From positions 434,001 through 498,000 of the forward strand of contig NZ_JAZHRV010000001.1 in assembly GCF_036924595.1 (NCBI RefSeq): a stretch of 64,000 bases of DNA. Reading direction: 5' to 3'. The notes beneath the pieces are model-generated. The model saw nothing but the letters and a program-made list of their open reading frames with translations, did not search any database and was not told the origin of the DNA. Every line of letters starts with the position of its first letter. Position 1 is the stretch's first letter. Origin of the DNA: Bradyrhizobium algeriense (GTDB lineage Bacteria; Pseudomonadota; Alphaproteobacteria; Rhizobiales; Xanthobacteraceae). A program made the position numbers and the translations under genes. Positions 59,854 to 64,000 of this stretch are shown here, in pieces.

Positions 59854-60369
59854 ATGGCCCGTTTTGAATCCCTGACATTCTCCGAGTTGCCGAGCGGCGT
59901 CTGGCGCACGCGCCTGCGGGTACGCTTCGGCTCGTGCGATCCGGCCGGGATCGTGTACACGCCGGAATATCTCAATTTGTTCAACGGCGTGATCGAGGAC
60001 TGGTACGGCGATGCGCTGGGACTGCCCTATCATGAACTGGTCGGAACACGGCGGACCGGCCTCGGCTATGCGCACGTCTCGGCGGATTTCGCCAAGCCCA
60101 GCAGCATGGGCGACGTGCTCGACGTCGCCGTCATCGTGCGCGACATCGGACGCACCTCGATGAAGCTCACGGTTCACGCGTTCAAGGATGGCACCGAGTG
60201 CGTCCGCGCCACCTTCGTAACCGTGACGACCTCGCTGGTGGATCACAAATCGATTGCGTTGCCGGATGACATGCGTCTCGCGTTGAAGAATTACCAGGCG
60301 CGTTGCGAGGAGCCGGCCAGCCCTGCCTCAACAAGCCTCAGATACGGACCGAGCAGCCTGCCGGCGTGA
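59854..60369 (+). CDS. Hotdog thioesterase, 4-hydroxybenzoyl-CoA thioesterase type
   Basis: A 171-residue protein: RLRVRFGSCDPAGIVYTPEYLNLFNGVIEDWY carries the catalytic Asp of the 4HBT family, and GLGYAHVSADFAKPSSMGDVLDVAVIV the central strands. It hydrolyses aryl-CoA thioesters, so it could release anthranilate or a hydroxybenzoate from its CoA ester. It stands alone with a MarR-type site directly upstream. Confidence 0.85.
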   Translation: MARFESLTFSELPSGVWRTRLRVRFGSCDPAGIVYTPEYLNLFNGVIEDWYGDALGLPYHELVGTRRTGLGYAHVSADFAKPSSMGDVLDVAVIVRDIGRTSMKLTVHAFKDGTECVRATFVTVTTSLVDHKSIALPDDMRLALKNYQARCEEPASPASTSLRYGPSSLPA

Positions 60370-60523
60370 TGGCGGTCCCCCAAGCTGAACGCCCGGAGCG
60401 CATACCGACTACGAGGGGCCGCTGAACACGACACAGACGGGGCATCCGATTGCCCGACCGCCCGACCGCATCTGTCCGAGAGCGCCAGGCGAGCGACCCT
60501 TTTGCGCGTGGCTGATTTTCTAT

Positions 60524-60553
60524 TACTTCCTATCTGTTTGTGGATAGGAAGTA
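60524..60553. promoter_or_regulatory. Inverted repeat upstream of the DUF3551 gene
   Basis: TACTTCCTATC (60524-60534) and GATAGGAAGTA (60543-60553), perfect 11-bp arms with an 8-nt loop, ending 48 nt before the next ATG. No T-tract follows, so it is more likely an operator or mRNA leader hairpin than a terminator of the thioesterase gene. Confidence 0.5.
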
Positions 60554-60601
60554 GCCAAGCTCCCCCATTGGCTTGTCCCCCTGTCCTGAAGGAGCCCCCA
60601 A

Positions 60602-60856
60602 ATGCGCGTATTGGCTTGCACGATTCTGACGATCGGAACGATGCTGGTCGCGGCGCCCGCGCGCGCGCAGACCTATGATCCAAGCTTCCCGGTTTGCCTG
60701 CAAACCTACGGCATTGACGGCAACTACATCGACTGCAGCTTTACTTCGCTGGCGCAGTGCGCCGCGTCCGCGTCGGGCCGCGCGGCGCAATGCCTGAACA
60801 ACCCTTATTTCGCGCACGGCGACAGGAAACCCTACCGGCAACGCAACGTTTACTAG
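60602..60856 (+). CDS. DUF3551-type small secreted protein
   Basis: An 84-residue protein. Signal peptide about 1-22 (MRVLACTILTIGTMLVAAPARA), then a short mature part YDPSFPVCLQTYGIDGNYIDCSFTSLAQCAASASGRAAQC with four Cys that may form disulfides. This is the DUF3551 pattern, present in many copies in Bradyrhizobium. Function unknown. GAAGGAG lies 9 nt upstream of the ATG. Confidence 0.85.
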   Translation: MRVLACTILTIGTMLVAAPARAQTYDPSFPVCLQTYGIDGNYIDCSFTSLAQCAASASGRAAQCLNNPYFAHGDRKPYRQRNVY

Positions 60857-61015
60857 AGGCTGCTGCATCGGCTTGCGTCGGAGGCGCCATGCTCAACTTT
60901 GCCCACGTCATCGCTTCTACGTATAGTCAGGCGAAACCACCCATTCCGTGAGGTCTCGTGACTGCTCCCAATCCCGCTGCCGGCAAACCGGCCGATCCCC
61001 GCCTCCCTTGTCAAT

Positions 61016-62599
61016 GTGCCGCAGCTGGTAACGGCCTATTTCACGTCGAAACCGGATCCCTCCGATCCCACCCAGCGAGTTGCCTTCGGAACCTCGGGGC
61101 ACCGCGGGACTTCGCTGAAGAACTCGTTCAACGAAAACCATATCCTGGCGACGACTCAGGCGATCTGCGACCACCGCCGCGAAACCGGGCTCACCGGTCC
61201 GCTGTTCGTCGGCATCGATACCCATGCGCTCGCCGAGCCGGCGCTTGTGAGTGCGGTGGAAGTGTTTGCCGCCAACGGCGTCGACATCATGATCGACGAG
61301 CGCGGCGGCTACACGCCGACGCCCGTGATCTCGCATGCGATCCTGAGCTACAATAAAGGCCGAACGAGCGGACTTGCCGATGGCGTCGTCATCTCGCCGT
61401 CGCATAATCCGCCCGAGGATGGTGGCTACAAATACAACCCGCCGCATGGTGGCCCGGCCGACACGGATGTGACGGCCAGGGTCGAAAAGGCCGCCAACGC
61501 CTACATGGAAGCCGACATGAAGGGCGTTGTGCGGGTGTCGTATGAGCGCGCCCGCAAGGCGCCTTCGACACATCTGCACGACTATGTCAGTCCCTATGTC
61601 GCCGATCTCGGCAATGCCGTGGACATGGCGCTGATCAAATCATCGGGCGTGAAAATCGGGATCGATCCGCTGGGCGGCGCCGCCGTTAACTACTGGGCGC
61701 CGCTGATCGAGCGTTATGGGATAGATGCGACCATCGTCAACGATGCCGTCGATCCGACGTTTCGGTTCATGACGGCGGACTGGGATGGAAAAATCCGCAT
61801 GGATTGTTCCTCGCCGTTCGCGATGGCGAGCCTGATTGCGATGCGCGACAGGTTCGACGTCGCCTTTGCCAACGATACCGACGCCGACCGGCACGGCATC
61901 GTGACGCGCACGGGCGGCCTGATGAACCCGAACCATTTTCTCGCCGCGGCAATCGCCTATCTGTTCGAGCATCGGCCGCAATGGGGCAGCGAGGCCGCGA
62001 TCGGCAAGACCATCGTCTCCAGCTCGATCATCGACCGTGTCGCCGGTAAGCTGAAACGCAAGCTGGTCGAAACCCCGGTCGGCTTCAAATGGTTCGTCGA
62101 AGGCCTCGGCACCGGTGCGTTCGGATTCGCCGGCGAGGAAAGCGCCGGTGCTTCGTTCCTCAAGCGCGACGGCTCGGTCTGGACGACCGACAAGGACGGC
62201 ATGGTGATGGGGCTGCTCGCCGCCGAAATCCTCGGGCGCACCGGCCGCGACCCGAGCCAGTTGTTTGCCACCCTCACGGCCGAACTCGGCGTACCCTATT
62301 ACGAGCGGATCGACGTGCCGGCGACGCCGAAACAGAAGAGTGCGCTGAAGGCGCTCGGGCCGGAGCAGCTTGATATGCGCCAGCTTGCCGGTGAACCGGT
62401 CAGTGCGATTCGGACCCGGGCGCCGGGTAACGATCAATCCTTCGGCGGCATCAAGGTCGAATCCGAGGCGGGATGGTTTGCCGCGCGGCCATCGGGCACC
62501 GAAGACGTCTACAAGATCTACGCCGAGAGTTTCCGGGACCGGAACCATCTGAAGGCGATTCAGCAGGACGCGCAGCGCGCCATCGCGAAGGCCTTCTGA
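61016..62599 (+). CDS. pgm: Phosphoglucomutase with an apparent frameshift near its 5' end
   Basis: The main frame encodes 527 residues: FGTSGHRGTSLKNSF, the phosphoserine loop ISPSHNPPEDGGYKYN, metal loop NDTDADRHG and sugar-binding EESAGASF. It interconverts glucose 1- and 6-phosphate. The natural start appears to be GTG 60958 in another frame, reading TAPNPAAGKPADP; after GATCCCC (60994-61000) the frame shifts and the expected continuation ASLVNVPQLV appears in the main frame. One extra C in the C-run explains this: a sequencing error, a mutation or slippage. The GTG at 61016 has no ribosome site. Confidence 0.88.
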   Translation: MPQLVTAYFTSKPDPSDPTQRVAFGTSGHRGTSLKNSFNENHILATTQAICDHRRETGLTGPLFVGIDTHALAEPALVSAVEVFAANGVDIMIDERGGYTPTPVISHAILSYNKGRTSGLADGVVISPSHNPPEDGGYKYNPPHGGPADTDVTARVEKAANAYMEADMKGVVRVSYERARKAPSTHLHDYVSPYVADLGNAVDMALIKSSGVKIGIDPLGGAAVNYWAPLIERYGIDATIVNDAVDPTFRFMTADWDGKIRMDCSSPFAMASLIAMRDRFDVAFANDTDADRHGIVTRTGGLMNPNHFLAAAIAYLFEHRPQWGSEAAIGKTIVSSSIIDRVAGKLKRKLVETPVGFKWFVEGLGTGAFGFAGEESAGASFLKRDGSVWTTDKDGMVMGLLAAEILGRTGRDPSQLFATLTAELGVPYYERIDVPATPKQKSALKALGPEQLDMRQLAGEPVSAIRTRAPGNDQSFGGIKVESEAGWFAARPSGTEDVYKIYAESFRDRNHLKAIQQDAQRAIAKAF

Positions 62600-62871
62600 T
62601 ACCGCGGGTGAGGCGATTAGGTTTTTTTGCAATGGGAAGTCCCAAATCGCTACCGAACGGCGGAAGAATCTTGCGCCAGGTAGCACCCAGCTGCGCCAGT
62701 TCGGCACAGCCCTGACCAGGCTGGAGCTGCGGAACTGAAGTTCGGGCGCCGTCGTGCTCGCGATCACGCTGAAATCACGAAGGCCCGAGCAGTGTTAGGC
62801 TCGGGAGTTAGCTGCCAGAATGCCGACCGGGAGCGGGGGGCCTGGGAGCTATCGAGGTACCGGGGGATGAA

Positions 62872-63198
62872 ATGAGTGCGGAATCGGTTGTCTACTATCT
62901 GAATCGCGTGCCTGAGAGCGATCCGAATGACCAAACCGAATGGCTTTTGACGGCACTGGGGCAATACACCGGCGCGGAGCTGCGCGAACTGCTCTATGTA
63001 GCGGAAGAACCGGGATTCTTTGAATTGATGCGCGGGCTGTTTGCGCTCTCGGACGAGAGCCGTGCCGTCCTGCAGCAATTTCTCGAAACCGGCCGCCCGC
63101 CGGCCATGAAGGCGGCGATCGACCCCAACGGGCGGTTGACGATTGACCACGTCAATGTCGAGCAGCGCGTAAAAATGCTTCCTGTGATCGCAAATTAG
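62872..63198 (+). CDS. Hypothetical protein
   Basis: A 108-residue acidic, mostly helical protein with GGGGGA just before the ATG. ESVVYYLNRVPESDPND then LTALGQYTGAELRELLYVAEEPGFFELMRGLFALSDESR. No family recognised. It is followed after 58 nt by an HTH regulator gene on the same strand; no functional link visible. Confidence 0.65.
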   Translation: MSAESVVYYLNRVPESDPNDQTEWLLTALGQYTGAELRELLYVAEEPGFFELMRGLFALSDESRAVLQQFLETGRPPAMKAAIDPNGRLTIDHVNVEQRVKMLPVIAN

Positions 63199-63256
63199 TA
63201 TCCTGAGCTCCCTGAGGTTGTGCTAAGGTTCCAGCCTGAACAGTTGGGAGCCGCAC

Positions 63257-63706
63257 ATGGCGACGAGGAAGTCTGGCCCGCTCGATGCGATGGTGGGTGC
63301 CAGGATTCGTATGTTGCGGATCAACCGCGGCATCAGCCAAACCAGACTCGCAGAACGAATCGGCGTTACCTTTCAACAGGTGCAGAAATACGAACGAGGC
63401 GCCAACCGGGTTGGCGCGAGCCGGTTGGCGCAAATCGCTTCCGTGCTGGACGTCTCGGTTGGCGAGTTTTTTGAATCTTCCCAGGCTGGATCTCCCGGCA
63501 TGAATTCAGCGGTTCGCTTGCTTGCCGAGCCGGGCGCCTTGCGCGTTCTCAAGGCCTATGCGCGAACGCCCAGTCCGCGCGTCCGGTCTTGCATCGCGAA
63601 GCTGGTTGAAAGCATCGCCGATCGAACTTCCGGGACCAAGGCCACGGTTGCACGTCTGAATACTGTCGATCTTGGTGAGCAGCGGAAGTTTCCCTCGCGA
63701 GGATAG
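63257..63706 (+). CDS. XRE-family helix-turn-helix regulator
   Basis: A 149-residue protein. HTH_3 domain at about 13-68: IRMLRINRGISQTRLAERIGVTFQQVQKYERGANRVGASRLAQIASVL. The C-terminal part (about 75-149) has an Ala/Arg-rich helix and a basic tail. This layout is a common alphaproteobacterial regulator type. GGGAG lies 6 nt upstream of the ATG. Targets unknown. Confidence 0.88.
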   Translation: MATRKSGPLDAMVGARIRMLRINRGISQTRLAERIGVTFQQVQKYERGANRVGASRLAQIASVLDVSVGEFFESSQAGSPGMNSAVRLLAEPGALRVLKAYARTPSPRVRSCIAKLVESIADRTSGTKATVARLNTVDLGEQRKFPSRG

Positions 63707-63764
63707 TCTTCCGCAGGAAGACGAGCAGCAATCCTGTGCCGCCTCACAAATCCGGTTGGAGGCG

Positions 63765-64000
63765 TCAGCCCGTCGCGCGAATCGCAAGCCGCTCCGGCGG
63801 CCTGCTGCCGGGAATGAACTCGCCGATCCAGTCACGGCGCGTCGCTTCGATATGCCAGGACATTGCCTCGGCCGAATAGGGCGCCGGATCGGGAATGTCC
63901 TTGCGGATCTCCTTGCCGTCGAGCCAGCCGCAGCTGTGCGAATAGCGCGCCTTGCAGACGAGATGGATATCGCCGTGGTCCTGCAGCAGCACGTAGCCAT
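63765..64000 (-). CDS. Hypothetical protein, 5' part beyond the window edge
   Basis: C-terminal 78 residues or so of a gene entering from the right. Reads GYVLLQDHGDIHLVCKARYS, then HSCGWLDGKEIRKDIPDPAPYSAEAMSWHIEATRRDWIGEFIPG, ending RLAIRATG. Composition and codon use look real. No family recognised, and its start lies outside. Confidence 0.6.
   Translation of the reverse strand, partial: GYVLLQDHGDIHLVCKARYSHSCGWLDGKEIRKDIPDPAPYSAEAMSWHIEATRRDWIGEFIPGSRPPERLAIRATG

Noticed and set aside
1..64000. CRISPR array
   Set aside because: No regularly spaced short direct repeats were seen; the repeats present are palindromic dispersed elements.

Overview
The window looks like chromosomal DNA of an alphaproteobacterium, most likely Bradyrhizobium or a close relative. 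The evidence is the high-GC codon use, an alphaproteobacterial-type RpoH, a small DUF3551-type secreted protein, an HGGxxG-motif protein, and several dispersed palindromic elements of the kind scattered through rhizobial genomes (1471-1582, 8244-8319, 39780-39880, and the 11601/43610 pair). These assignments come from reading the sequence; no database search was possible.

Layout. 1-4367 is core-like: a truncated GGDEF diguanylate cyclase, an exported amidase, rpoH, an rluD-family pseudouridine synthase, a small membrane protein and tRNA-Glu(CTC). 4368-11363 is accessory DNA directly beside the tRNA. Its first part (about 4400-7960) is visibly AT-richer than its surroundings and carries a DUF4393/Abi-alpha-like gene with a two-TM partner, then a DUF488 / unknown / ParB-like three-gene set. 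A lysozyme-like exported protein, a toxin-antitoxin module with a clear operator, and an HGGxxG gene pair follow. 11661-15809 holds a double-hotdog thioesterase, a repeat-rich gap with one small gene, and a D-aminoacylase/CobW-type GTPase pair.

15864-28919 is a catabolic block: a TRAP transporter (dctPMQ), an IclR regulator with a perfect palindrome at its own start, and a seven-gene forward operon (HpcH/HpaI aldolase, cupin, DUF6282 hydrolase-like protein, secreted alpha/beta hydrolase, Bug-type binding protein, SDR, aldehyde dehydrogenase). A GlxA-type AraC regulator divergent from a dienelactone hydrolase closes it.

28921-60369 is the most interesting part: a roughly 31 kb aromatic-degradation locus. 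One reverse operon (36718 down to 28921) encodes a 2-oxoacid (indolepyruvate-type) ferredoxin oxidoreductase, a Rieske ring-hydroxylating dioxygenase with its reductase, a diol-dehydrogenase-like SDR and a MarR regulator. A divergent operon (36997-43553) encodes acyl-CoA dehydrogenase, a RidA-like protein, a gentisate-dioxygenase-like double cupin, an FAH hydrolase, flavin reductase, an octopine/nopaline-type dehydrogenase and a 3-hydroxyacyl-CoA dehydrogenase. A branched-chain-amino-acid-type ABC importer follows. A second forward operon (49823-55522) has a Cys-less thiolase-like protein, a DUF35-SDR fusion, a cyclase-family hydrolase with the isatin-hydrolase motif and a second binding protein. 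Two acyl-CoA ligases, a second MarR and a thioesterase complete it. I infer an auxin (indole-3-acetate) route through dioxindole-acetyl-CoA, isatin and isatinate to an anthranilate-level product, resembling iad-type rather than iac-type loci. Three similar 12-bp sites tie the second half together as a likely MarR regulon. Several of its enzymes lack canonical catalytic residues.

60602-64000 returns to housekeeping genes: a DUF3551 protein, phosphoglucomutase with an apparent one-base insertion near its 5' end, two small genes and a truncated hypothetical at the edge.
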